From assembly GCA_024683455.1 (NCBI GenBank), contig JAIKYE010000104.1:1-37772 (forward strand): DNA of 37,772 nucleotides, in the 5' to 3' direction. The translations under genes and the position numbers were made by a program. Shown here piece by piece: positions 18,747 to 26,868 of this stretch. The stretch's first letter is position 1; every line of letters starts with the position of its first letter. The notes below the pieces were generated by a model that was given only the letters and a program-made list of their open reading frames with translations, did no database searches and was not told the origin of the DNA. This DNA comes from Bacteroidaceae bacterium. GTDB taxonomy: Bacteria > Bacteroidota > Bacteroidia > Bacteroidales > Bacteroidaceae.

Positions 18747-19310
18747 ATGAAAAGGTTTTTTATCGTTTCCGCCTTTACGTTTCTCGTTATGGGAAATGTA
18801 AGTGCACAACAGGGACAGCGTAGCGAAGAAGAACGCGCTACGCAGCGTGCAGAGATGATTCAGCGTGTAGCTGAACGTACAGCTAAGGATTTCAAGCTAA
18901 AGGATGAAGCCAAGGAGTCGTTCCTGACAATTTACAAGGCTTATCAGGCAGAGATGTTCCAGACCAATCAGGGTAGTATGCGTCAGCGTTCCGCTGAGGA
19001 TGAAGAGAAGAAGGAACTTACGGACGAGGAGGCTAATGCCAAGATTCTGGAGCAGTTTACACGTCAGGAAGAGCAGATAGCCACCCTGCAGAAGCGTTTG
19101 GAGATTCAGAAGAAGTACAGCGAGGAATTTGCTAAGATACTTACTCCCCAGCAGGTACTCAAGGTGTTGACTCCTCAGCGTGGTCAGCGTGGACAGCGTG
19201 GACAGGGTGACAGTCAGCAGCGTGGTCAAGGTGGCTTTGGTGGAGGTCGTGGCGGCTTCGGCGGCGGCTTTGGCGGCGGTCGAGGTGGTTTCGGAGGCCC
19301 AGGCTTCTAA
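18747..19310 (+). CDS. Spy/CpxP-like exported protein with Gly-rich tail
   Basis: A 187-aa protein. The start at 18747 gives a signal peptide (MKRFFIVSAFTFLVMGNVSA, cleaved before QQGQ). Residues 25-140 are highly charged helices ending in EEFAKILTPQQVLKVL, which fits the L-T/S-P-x-Q motif of Spy/CpxP/LTXXQ periplasmic proteins; in Bacteroidetes similar proteins are filed as DUF4890. The last 45 residues are a low-complexity tail of RGQ repeats, then GGFGGGRGGF repeats, ending in GPGF. Known relatives act as periplasmic chaperones or envelope-stress sensors. It faces an ECF sigma/anti-sigma/peptidase unit tail to tail. A terminator follows. Confidence 0.7.
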   Translation: MKRFFIVSAFTFLVMGNVSAQQGQRSEEERATQRAEMIQRVAERTAKDFKLKDEAKESFLTIYKAYQAEMFQTNQGSMRQRSAEDEEKKELTDEEANAKILEQFTRQEEQIATLQKRLEIQKKYSEEFAKILTPQQVLKVLTPQRGQRGQRGQGDSQQRGQGGFGGGRGGFGGGFGGGRGGFGGPGF

Positions 19311-19337
19311 ATTACGAATATCCATTATACCGAGGAT

Positions 19338-19383
19338 ACAGAAAGAGGGCTGCAGCAGATAACTGTCAGTCCTCTTTTTTTTT
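19338..19383 (+). terminator. Rho-independent terminator after the Spy-like gene
   Basis: GAGGGCTG (about 19345-19352) pairs with CAGTCCTC (19367-19374) with one G-U pair, and nine T follow (19375-19383). About 38 bases of this element (19338-19375) are repeated almost exactly at 35992-36030, where the T run is missing. Confidence 0.8.
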
Positions 19384-19411
19384 GTTCCCGTTATCGTTTT
19401 GCATGTACGCA

Positions 19412-21568
19412 TCACTGTTTCTTTCGCTGATATAGAAACAGAATAATAACCACGAGAATGATTGTGGCAATGACAATCAGGGCTATGGGTAGAGATTTCC
19501 ACCTTGCGCTGGAGGCAGGGGTGGGAATCTCAATGTATGTGCCGTCTGAAATAAGTTGGAGGGTACGGTCCAGAATGTAGTCACCATCGTAGTGGAACTC
19601 TTCCTCGCTAAGCGGAATGTTGCAGTCGGGCATCACACCACGAAGGGCGGGCAGGCGGTCGTTAACGGTCTCATCGAAGACGATGCGCATCATGGGGATT
19701 TTGGCTGTGAATTGACTATTGGCGAGTCGAATGTTGGCAAATTTTACACAGGTCTCGCAATGGTAAGCGCTCATAGTTTCTCTGCCTACAATATAGCCTC
19801 GGTAGCTACGTTTCACTGTACCTGCCAAAAAGGCGGAGGCAGAGGCGGAATGGCTGTCGATGAGTACATAAAGACGACCATTATAGCCCAAAGAGTCAAT
19901 GGAGGGAGTCTCGTTCTCTTCTTCGTTGGGCATTTGGTAAAGCCCTTTCCGTCCTTCAATAGGTTTGAAGTCGCCGAAGATGGTGTCGCCAGCAATCCAG
20001 TTTAGGGTGGGACTGTTGAAAGCGGCAGCATTAACTTTCAGATAACCTTTATGCGGACTGTCTGGCATTCTTCCCATTAGGGCGCGAGTGATACGAGCCA
20101 ATACATCGCCGTGTCCTCCGTAATTGTTGCGTACATCGAAGATAAGGTTGGGTACCTCGTTGCGTTCTGCTGCATGAATGGCTTCTACAATGCTGTCGCA
20201 ATCCACTTGGCTGAGTTCGAAGGTGCTGAGACCAATGTAAAGAACGCTGTCGTTCAACTGGCGGATGCCTATGGGGCTGTCCTTGTGGCGATTGATGTTG
20301 TTGCGACGAAACCACTTCTTCCTGTCGGCATCGCTGCCTCGGAAGCAGTCTATCATGGGAAGCTCCACCCGTTCTCCGTCCTCGAATTCATATACTATGG
20401 TCTTTTTGGCAGGCTGGTCTTCCTTCTTGAATGTATAGATGATTTTTCCTTGGTAAAAGAGAGCCTCATCTACCACAGAAGTCACACCAGCATCGTAGAG
20501 CGTCAAGCCACGTAGTGCGTTAATGCGCAGTTCACTGACAGGTCTCCCATCGATGCGGGCAATGTGCTTTCCTACATAATTGGAATGGATTCCATCAGCA
20601 GCAAGCAATACCACACAGGCATAATCAGATGCGTCACCTTTAGCGATATGCCCAACCATGAGGGGTGAATAATAATACTCCAGACCTTTCTTTTTGTCCT
20701 CTGGGTTGTCGGGCACAGGGCAACTGACGTCGAGGTGCGAGTCGTGTATGACTCTGTTGTAATCACAAATGATATTTGCGAAATCCTTCAGTGCGATACC
20801 GTCGGATGGGATGCGTTTCAGTTGTTTGCTGACAAAACTATCGTACTCCTGCTCGGTCATCAGATCTTCTAGTGAAGGGTAAATCTCTTTCACGCTGCTT
20901 GCCAACTGTTTATAGTCTGCTACCGCTTCGTCGTGTGTCAGATGGAATTTTGTTGGTATCGGCTCGTACCTGCGGAAGGTAGAGCGCAAGCCAAAGGGTG
21001 TCATGGGGTCGCCTCCATCCGGATCGTTTGAAATGCTCAGACGTATGCTTGGTTCTTCGATAACATGGTAGCTATAGCCCATGGTGCCAAGCACATCGCC
21101 ACGTTTTAGGCGTGTGCCTGTGGGGATAGCTTTGTCGCTTCGCAGACCGTCAATCCAGAGTTTCTTCTTTCCAATCTTAAGCCCAATAGAGATGGTGAAG
21201 CAGCGAATGTCCCATCCTTTTTTGCGGAACTCATCCTGATACTCAGCAATCACTTTATCGTAGGGTTTATCGTGATAACCAAAAGATGATGATGTATATA
21301 GTGAAAAACTGTAATCATAACCATAGTTCTCCACCACAGCATCATCGGGGCAGATAATCTCCGTCCCCTCGGGAGCGGTAATAAAGAGGTTTCCAAAGTT
21401 CAGTTCATCCCCAATCTTGTCCTGCGGACGGTAGAGGATGCCTTGTCCTGCCTTCTGTCCCTTGACGGGCCAGAGCCAGTTGGCTTTAGACTGCGCTTTG
21501 CCAACGAACGGGCATAGCAGTAGCAGGATGAGGGTTGCGGCCCTCATCGGAAAGATGAGATGTTTCAT
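19412..21568 (-). CDS. Membrane-anchored protein with M23-like N-terminal and S41 peptidase domains
   Basis: A 718-aa exported protein: signal peptide at 1-25 (cleaved after KAQ), a C-terminal transmembrane helix at about 692-712 (LPIALIVIATIILVVIILFL) and a basic end. Residues 28-200 resemble a lysostaphin/M23 beta-fold (LFITAPEGTEIICPDDAVVE, then RLKRGDVLGTMGYS), but the zinc ligands appear lost: the first motif reads LNFGNL, and no H-x-H follows. Residues 430-680 are an S41 (tail-specific protease) domain: LIFDVRNNYGGHGDVL (475-490) and LIDSHSASASAFLAG (569-583) with the nucleophile Ser in the SASAS block. The usual downstream FGKG-type Lys is replaced (VGRETMSAYHCETC), so activity needs proof. 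It is 53 bp downstream of the anti-sigma gene and probably in its operon. Confidence 0.78.
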   Translation of the reverse strand: MKHLIFPMRAATLILLLLCPFVGKAQSKANWLWPVKGQKAGQGILYRPQDKIGDELNFGNLFITAPEGTEIICPDDAVVENYGYDYSFSLYTSSSFGYHDKPYDKVIAEYQDEFRKKGWDIRCFTISIGLKIGKKKLWIDGLRSDKAIPTGTRLKRGDVLGTMGYSYHVIEEPSIRLSISNDPDGGDPMTPFGLRSTFRRYEPIPTKFHLTHDEAVADYKQLASSVKEIYPSLEDLMTEQEYDSFVSKQLKRIPSDGIALKDFANIICDYNRVIHDSHLDVSCPVPDNPEDKKKGLEYYYSPLMVGHIAKGDASDYACVVLLAADGIHSNYVGKHIARIDGRPVSELRINALRGLTLYDAGVTSVVDEALFYQGKIIYTFKKEDQPAKKTIVYEFEDGERVELPMIDCFRGSDADRKKWFRRNNINRHKDSPIGIRQLNDSVLYIGLSTFELSQVDCDSIVEAIHAAERNEVPNLIFDVRNNYGGHGDVLARITRALMGRMPDSPHKGYLKVNAAAFNSPTLNWIAGDTIFGDFKPIEGRKGLYQMPNEEENETPSIDSLGYNGRLYVLIDSHSASASAFLAGTVKRSYRGYIVGRETMSAYHCETCVKFANIRLANSQFTAKIPMMRIVFDETVNDRLPALRGVMPDCNIPLSEEEFHYDGDYILDRTLQLISDGTYIEIPTPASSARWKSLPIALIVIATIILVVIILFLYQRKKQ

Positions 21569-21621
21569 AAGTTTATGGTGCTAATTAATATAGGTAAGTC
21601 ACTTTGTTTTCATCAGCCTTT

Positions 21622-22281
21622 TTATTCTCCGTAGTGATCGTTTGTATAAGGAATCTCCACAGGTGTGGTTATAAGGTTGACGATTCTACCAGCAGCAAAG
21701 CGGATTTCCATTTTATTAACTGCCGATGCAGGCAGGTCTGGCAAGTTGTCAAGATTGATCCTTTTGCCATTCAGTAGTATGGTGGCTCTGTATTCTCCGT
21801 AGAGCGGTAAGGCTGGGGAATGCTCTATGGGGTCTGCCTCGATGTAGCCGCCGAAGTCTCCCTCAATCCACGTCCCCTTGAGCCAGGTTATGATAATTCG
21901 CTCTCCGTTATCGGTAAGTTCAAGCATTTTCTCGTTGGCAAACTCTTGGCTTTTTGTCTCTTGCTTAGGTGCATGAAAACGGTAAGTAGCATAGGACAGG
22001 CCAGCAGCAAAGGAAAGTCCTGTTAGGAAAATTGCGGCGATGAAGATGGAGGCAACTTTAAAGAATGAAGATTTTGCAGTCGCTTCCATCATAGGCTTTT
22101 CTGCCTTCACTTTTTCATTTGTTTCAGGCTGAAGCAGGGCGTAGGTTTCTTGCAGCTCGTTGTAATAATCTTTACAATCTGGGCAATGGTCCATGTGCTC
22201 CTTGCATTCGCGTTCAGTCTGCATGTCTATGGTCTTGTCGAAAAGGTCGGCTACCTTTTCCCTGAATTCCTTGCAATTCAT
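21622..22281 (-). CDS. Anti-sigma factor with zinc-finger domain
   Basis: A 219-aa single-pass membrane protein. The N-terminal cytoplasmic domain has the anti-sigma zinc finger His29-x3-Cys33-x2-Cys36 (EHMDHCPDCKDYY), which binds the ECF sigma factor. The membrane segment is at about 74-98 (FKVASIFIAAIFLTGLSFAAG). The periplasmic part (about 105-219) is not recognised. Its ATG overlaps the sigma-factor stop in an ATGA quartet (22278-22281), the classic coupling of such pairs. By analogy it holds the sigma factor at the membrane until an envelope signal arrives; the signal is unknown. Confidence 0.88.
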   Translation of the reverse strand: MNCKEFREKVADLFDKTIDMQTERECKEHMDHCPDCKDYYNELQETYALLQPETNEKVKAEKPMMEATAKSSFFKVASIFIAAIFLTGLSFAAGLSYATYRFHAPKQETKSQEFANEKMLELTDNGERIIITWLKGTWIEGDFGGYIEADPIEHSPALPLYGEYRATILLNGKRINLDNLPDLPASAVNKMEIRFAAGRIVNLITTPVEIPYTNDHYGE

Positions 22282-22817
22282 AATATCATACCCTTTTGCG
22301 ATTTAACATTTGTTTGTTTCATTCCCCTGCGGATTTTCTCCAGCCCATAAAGAAAGCGGGATTTCACCGTCGGGAGCGGTAGTGAGAGGATTTCTGCTAT
22401 CTGCATAAAACTGTTATCGCCGTAAATGCGAAGGCGGATGACTTCGGCCTGCTCTTCGGGAATCTCTTTTAGCAATCTGGCTATGCGTCTGTAGTCATCG
22501 TCGTTTCTGGTTTCAGTTGGCGAGTCAGCCATATCTGCTTTTATATCCAAAGGGACAGTCTTGATTCGGCTGTTGTTTGTTTGCCATTTGGTGCAGATGT
22601 TTGTCAACGTACGGAAGAGGTAACTCTGCATGTTATGGATTTCTTGTCCTTCAGAATCCTGTAATCGTGAATGCAACTTCAGAAACGTCTCCTGTAGTAC
22701 GTCCTCTACATCGGCTTCACTGCTGAGCCTATAACAGGCGTACCTAAGCAGTCGTGGTCGTTCTGCCTTGAACACCTCTGCGAGTTCTTCTTGAGTTACA
22801 TTTTTACCTTTATTCAT
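22278..22817 (-). CDS. ECF-family RNA polymerase sigma factor
   Basis: About 179 aa from the preferred start at 22817 (MNKGKNVTQEELAEVF); an in-frame ATG at 22841 would add eight residues. Region 2 is visible in EADVEDVLQETFLKLHSRL with the core-binding and -10 recognition helices. Region 4 ends in a helix-turn-helix (SFMQIAEILSLPLPTVKSRFLYGLEKIRRGM) that would read the -35 element. With the overlapping anti-sigma gene and the peptidase downstream it forms a probable envelope-stress unit. A TACTTTTG sequence on the minus strand (22914-22907) could be its -7 box, without a clear -33 box. Confidence 0.9.
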   Translation of the reverse strand: MNKGKNVTQEELAEVFKAERPRLLRYACYRLSSEADVEDVLQETFLKLHSRLQDSEGQEIHNMQSYLFRTLTNICTKWQTNNSRIKTVPLDIKADMADSPTETRNDDDYRRIARLLKEIPEEQAEVIRLRIYGDNSFMQIAEILSLPLPTVKSRFLYGLEKIRRGMKQTNVKSQKGMIL

Positions 22818-23017
22818 TTTACAGCTTCTTTGTAGGTGCATCTACCATTAAGACCCAGAAAGCCTAAAAAAGATTTAATTGTGGGCAATTATTTTTCATA
22901 AATGTACAAAAGTACAAAGTTTTCTGAGAAATATCATTGCTTTCGCAGGAAAAAGTAATTTTGAAACTGCTGTCTCGAACTACTCACGTTCACTTTGTCT
23001 TCCTCTCTCACGACTCG

Positions 23018-23044
23018 GGAGAGTTTAAACACGTTTAACTCTCC
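23018..23044. repeat. Imperfect palindrome in the sigma factor / polyamine gene intergenic region
   Basis: GGAGAGTT (23018-23025) and AACTCTCC (23037-23044) are exact inverted copies, and between them AAAC and GTTT also pair, leaving one bulged T and a 2-nt loop: twelve pairs in all. It lies about 50 bp upstream of the -33 box of the plus-strand promoter. No T run follows, so an operator is more likely than a terminator. The rest of the 349-bp gap (22818-23166) holds the two promoters and no gene that I can see. Confidence 0.65.
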
Positions 23045-23090
23045 TCTCGCTGTTCAATCGGTTAGGAATAGAAAATAAATGTTTATTTAT

Positions 23091-23121
23091 TTTGCTTTTC
23101 TCTCACTTATTCGTAAATTTG
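23091..23121 (+). promoter_or_regulatory. Promoter of the carboxynorspermidine synthase gene
   Basis: TTTG at 23091-23094 and TAAATTTG at 23114-23121, 19 bp apart. The predicted transcript starts near 23128, about 40 nt before the ATG. It probably also serves the GH31 gene and may contribute to recA. Confidence 0.75.
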
Positions 23122-23166
23122 CATGCTGATTTTAAAACAAGGAAAACATAACAAATAGAATAAAAA

Positions 23167-24402
23167 ATGGGAAAAGTACTTATTATTGGTGCTGGTGGTG
23201 TAGCTACAGTAGCTGCACACAAAGTTTGTCAGAATAGCGATGTCTTCACTGAGGTGATGATTGCCAGTCGTACAGAGAAGAAATGCATAGACTTGGCTAA
23301 TGTGTTGAATAAGAAATATGGCACTCAGGTGAAGACTGCTCAGGTGGATGCCGACAGCGTAGAGCAGCTGGTCAGCCTGATGAGTTCCTATAAGCCAGAG
23401 TTGGTTATCAATCTGGCGCTCCCTTATCAGGATCTTACCATTATGGAGGCTTGCCTGCAGACAGGTTGCAACTATATGGATACTGCCAACTATGAACCTA
23501 AGGATGAGGCTCACTTCGAGTACAGTTGGCAGTGGGCTTATCGCGAGCGTTTCGAGAAGGCTGGACTCTGTGCCATCTTGGGTTGTGGTTTCGACCCAGG
23601 AGTGACCAGCATTTATACCGCTTATGCTGCTAAGCATCACTTCAAGGAGATTCAGTATCTGGATATCGTGGACTGCAATGCCGGTAATCACCATAAGGCA
23701 TTTGCCACCAACTTCAATCCCGAGATTAACATCCGCGAGATTACACAGAAGGGCTTGTACTACGAGAACGGCAAGTACATCGAGACTGAGCCTATGGAGA
23801 TTCACAAGCCTCTGAACTATCCCAATATCGGTCCCAAGGAGAGCTACCTGCTTCATCACGAGGAGATAGAGTCGCTCGTTATCAACTATCCTACCATCAA
23901 GCGTGCACGCTTCTGGATGACCTTTGGTCAGCAGTACCTGACCTATCTGGATGTTATTCAGAACATCGGTATGAGCCGTATCGACGAGGTAGAATACAAG
24001 GCTCCCAAGGCAGACGGCACTGGCGAGGAGGTTGTGAAAATCGTTCCTCTGCAGTTCCTGAAGGCTGTATTGCCTAATCCTCAGGATTTGGGCCAGAATT
24101 ATGACGGTGAGACTTCTATCGGTTGCCGTATCCGTGGTATTGGCAACGATGGCAAGGAGCATACATACTATGTATATAACAACTGTTCACATCAGGCAGC
24201 CTATGAGGAGACTGGCATGCAGGGCGTAAGCTATACAACTGGTGTACCTGCCATGATTGGTGCCATGATGTTCCTTACAGGTAAGTGGAACAAGCCCGGT
24301 GTGCACAACGTAGAGGAGTTTGATCCCGATCCATTCATGGAGCAGCTCAACAAGCAGGGTCTTCCCTGGCATGAGTTGCACGATGTAGATCTGGAACTCT
24401 AA
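23167..24402 (+). CDS. Carboxynorspermidine/carboxyspermidine synthase (saccharopine dehydrogenase family)
   Basis: Reductive condensation of aspartate semialdehyde with a diamine, giving carboxy(nor)spermidine, the route to spermidine in Bacteroidetes. The 411-aa protein starts with a Rossmann motif (VLIIGAGGVATVAAHK, 4-19), then IASRTEKKC, ALPYQDLTIMEACLQTG and CGFDPGVTSIYTAYA. It lacks the long fused region of lysine-pathway saccharopine dehydrogenases and matches the CASDH type instead. The decarboxylase partner is not in the window. A GH31 gene starts 28 bp downstream on the same strand. Codon use is like that of well-expressed genes such as dnaK. Confidence 0.88.
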   Translation: MGKVLIIGAGGVATVAAHKVCQNSDVFTEVMIASRTEKKCIDLANVLNKKYGTQVKTAQVDADSVEQLVSLMSSYKPELVINLALPYQDLTIMEACLQTGCNYMDTANYEPKDEAHFEYSWQWAYRERFEKAGLCAILGCGFDPGVTSIYTAYAAKHHFKEIQYLDIVDCNAGNHHKAFATNFNPEINIREITQKGLYYENGKYIETEPMEIHKPLNYPNIGPKESYLLHHEEIESLVINYPTIKRARFWMTFGQQYLTYLDVIQNIGMSRIDEVEYKAPKADGTGEEVVKIVPLQFLKAVLPNPQDLGQNYDGETSIGCRIRGIGNDGKEHTYYVYNNCSHQAAYEETGMQGVSYTTGVPAMIGAMMFLTGKWNKPGVHNVEEFDPDPFMEQLNKQGLPWHELHDVDLEL

Positions 24403-24430
24403 GAATAACCGTCCCCAACAGAATTACCCA

Positions 24431-26851
24431 ATGAAACGCCTATTCCTCGTATTTGCCGCTGTGCTAAGTGGTGCCTTGGCTTGGTCTCAGGAGACCAAGG
24501 TGGAGTTTATCACGCCCAGTATAGTCCATGTAGTGAAATCCATGGAGGGCAAGCAGCCCAAGAGCCTTGTGGTGACAGCAAAGCCGCAGGGGGTGGGTGT
24601 AAGCCATAACGGCAATACGTGGAGGAGTAGCGGGCTGACGGTAAGGCAGGACCCTTCCTCGAAGTGTCTGACCTTCCTGACTGCCAGCGGAAAAGTTCTG
24701 CTGAGGGAAAAGGAGTGCTTCTATAATTCAGGCGCTTGGAGTGGCGTATGCCAGCGATTCACGCTCGATAAGGATGAGGCTATCTATGGTCTGGGAACCA
24801 TCCAGAACGGCAAGATGAATCGCCGTGGCGAGCACAAACGCATGGAACAGTCTAATCTGGAGGATTTCCAGAACGTCATCCAGAGTATAAAAGGGTGGGG
24901 ACTGTACTGGGACAACTATTCGCCTACGCAGTTTGACGATGACGAGAACGGTATGTCGCTGGCATCTGAGGTAGGTGAGGCTATCGACTACTACTTCATG
25001 TATGGCGGCTCTGCCGATGGCGTCATAGCACAGATGCGTTTCCTTACGGGCGATGTGCCTATGTTCCCATTGTGGACCTACGGCTATTGGCAGAGCAAGG
25101 AGCGCTACAAGACAGCCAACGAGACCCTTGGTGTTGTGCAGCAATACCGCAAGTTGGGCGTACCCTTGGATGGTATCATTCAGGACTGGCAGTACTGGGG
25201 CTCTAACTATCTGTGGAACGGCATGGACTTCCTGTCTGAGGATTTCTCCAACGGACCGCAGATGATAGATGAGGTGCATAAACTGGGTGCTCACTTCATG
25301 ATTAGCATCTGGGCCAGCTTCGGACCTATGACGAAGGCTTATAAGGAGTTGGCAGAGAAGGATTTGCTCTTTGACTTCGAGACTTGGCCACAGAGCGGTC
25401 TTACCTTCTGGCCTCCACGCAAGGATTATCCGTCAGGCGTAAGAGTATATGATGCTTTCTCGCCTGAGGCAAGAGCTATCTACTGGAAGTATCTGAAGAC
25501 GCTCTATGATTATGGAACGGATGCATGGTGGATGGATTCCACCGACCCCGACTGCTTTGACGGCTCTGCTGCTACGTATGCTCATAAGGCAGGTCAGGAA
25601 GGCGGCACATGGCGTTCTCTGCGTAATGCCTTCCCCTTGGAAACCGTCCGTGGCGTATATCAGGCACAACGCAATGTTCAATGTTCAACGCCGAAGGGGT
25701 CGCGAGCTCTAAGCGAGAACGAAGTGGCAATGTTCAATGTTCAATGTAACAAGCGTGTCTTCATCATGACGCGAAGCAGTTTCGCAGGTCAGCAGCACTA
25801 TGGCTCCAATATGTGGAGCGGCGACGTCAACTCCTCGTGGGATATGCTGCGCAAGCAGGTACCTGCCGGACTGAGCTTCTCGTTGACGGGCAATCCCAAC
25901 TTCAATACCGATATTGGCGGCTTCTTCTGTGGTGCATACAATACCCAGGGACCAGCCTCTGCTCCCCGCAATCCGCAGTTTCAGGAACTCTATGTGCGCT
26001 GGATGCAGTACGGCCTCTTCTGTCCTGTCTTCCGCAGTCACGGCGCCGATGCGCCACGCGAGATATGGCAGTTCGGCCAGAAGGGCGAGCCCGTATATGA
26101 TGCTATAGAAGAGACTATCCAACTGCGCTACCGGCTCCTACCTTATCTATATGGTACCGCTTGGCAGGTGACCAGCAATGACGGTAGCTATATGCGTCCG
26201 CTCTTCAGCGACTTTGCGCAGGACCGACGTGTATGGGATATGACGGACGAGTTCTTGTTTGGCCAGAGCATTTTGGCAGCTCCTATCCTCGACCCACAAT
26301 ACACGGAGGAGAAGATTATCCGTACCGATGCTATGACGGGATGGAATAAGAATGATGTAGGAAGTCAGAAGGAAGATGTAAGAGGTGTTAACTGGGCAGA
26401 GACTAAGACTGCTACAAAGTACTTGCCTAAGGGAGCCAACTGGTATGATTTCTGGACAGGCAAGCGTTATCAGGGTGGACAGACGGTAACGTTAGAGACG
26501 CAGTTGAACCGTGTGCCTATGTTCGTGCGTGCCGGCAGCATTGTGCCTATGGGACCCGTTATGCAATATGTAGGGGAGAAGAAGTGGGACAATCTGGAGC
26601 TGCACGTGTATCCTGGAGCAGATGCCGCCTTCACGCTCTATGAGGATGAGGGCGACAATTACAACTATGAGAAGGGCGTCTATGCTACCATTCCCATCAC
26701 TTGGAAGGAGCGTACCCGTACCCTCACGATAGGTGAGCGCAAAGGCAGCTATCCAGGTATGCTGGAGCAGCGTAGCTTCACTATTATTACCCCTGAAGGG
26801 CAGAAGCAGAGTGTAGATTACTCAGGTAAAGAAGTGAAAATTAGATTATAA
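24431..26851 (+). CDS. Glycoside hydrolase family 31 (alpha-glucosidase/alpha-xylosidase), exported
   Basis: An 806-aa enzyme with a signal peptide (MKRLFLVFAAVLSGALAWS). The N-terminal beta-sandwich is followed by the catalytic barrel: GIIQDWQYWG (about 244-253), the nucleophile Asp369 in WWMDSTDPD, the acid/base Asp465 in MWSGDVNSSWD, and FRSHGADAPREIW. A C-terminal beta domain follows (RAGSIVPMGPVMQYV). It likely removes alpha-linked xylose or glucose from oligosaccharides in the periplasm; substrate cannot be fixed from sequence alone. Residues about 414-440 hold an in-frame insertion of repeat origin between the two catalytic residues. It sits between the polyamine gene and recA, unlinked to a SusC/D pair. 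Confidence 0.88.
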   Translation: MKRLFLVFAAVLSGALAWSQETKVEFITPSIVHVVKSMEGKQPKSLVVTAKPQGVGVSHNGNTWRSSGLTVRQDPSSKCLTFLTASGKVLLREKECFYNSGAWSGVCQRFTLDKDEAIYGLGTIQNGKMNRRGEHKRMEQSNLEDFQNVIQSIKGWGLYWDNYSPTQFDDDENGMSLASEVGEAIDYYFMYGGSADGVIAQMRFLTGDVPMFPLWTYGYWQSKERYKTANETLGVVQQYRKLGVPLDGIIQDWQYWGSNYLWNGMDFLSEDFSNGPQMIDEVHKLGAHFMISIWASFGPMTKAYKELAEKDLLFDFETWPQSGLTFWPPRKDYPSGVRVYDAFSPEARAIYWKYLKTLYDYGTDAWWMDSTDPDCFDGSAATYAHKAGQEGGTWRSLRNAFPLETVRGVYQAQRNVQCSTPKGSRALSENEVAMFNVQCNKRVFIMTRSSFAGQQHYGSNMWSGDVNSSWDMLRKQVPAGLSFSLTGNPNFNTDIGGFFCGAYNTQGPASAPRNPQFQELYVRWMQYGLFCPVFRSHGADAPREIWQFGQKGEPVYDAIEETIQLRYRLLPYLYGTAWQVTSNDGSYMRPLFSDFAQDRRVWDMTDEFLFGQSILAAPILDPQYTEEKIIRTDAMTGWNKNDVGSQKEDVRGVNWAETKTATKYLPKGANWYDFWTGKRYQGGQTVTLETQLNRVPMFVRAGSIVPMGPVMQYVGEKKWDNLELHVYPGADAAFTLYEDEGDNYNYEKGVYATIPITWKERTRTLTIGERKGSYPGMLEQRSFTIITPEGQKQSVDYSGKEVKIRL
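25671..25749. repeat. Heptamer-flanked repeat cassette inside the GH31 gene
   Basis: The 18-bp sequence GCAATGTTCAATGTTCAA occurs at 25671-25688 and again at 25727-25744, 56 bp (eight heptamers) apart. Each copy contains AATGTTC units in 7-bp steps (25673-25686; 25729-25742, then AATGTAA). The segment between is GC-rich. The encoded residues (QCSTPKGSRALSENEVAMFN) interrupt what would otherwise be a continuous GH31 core, RGVYQAQRNV joining NKRVFIMTRS. Confidence 0.8.
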
Positions 26852-26868
26852 TTTAAAAATATATCGTT

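Noticed and set aside
23107..24162. 351-aa open frame on the minus strand
   Set aside because: Antisense to the carboxynorspermidine synthase gene. The long frame reflects the biased codon use of that gene.
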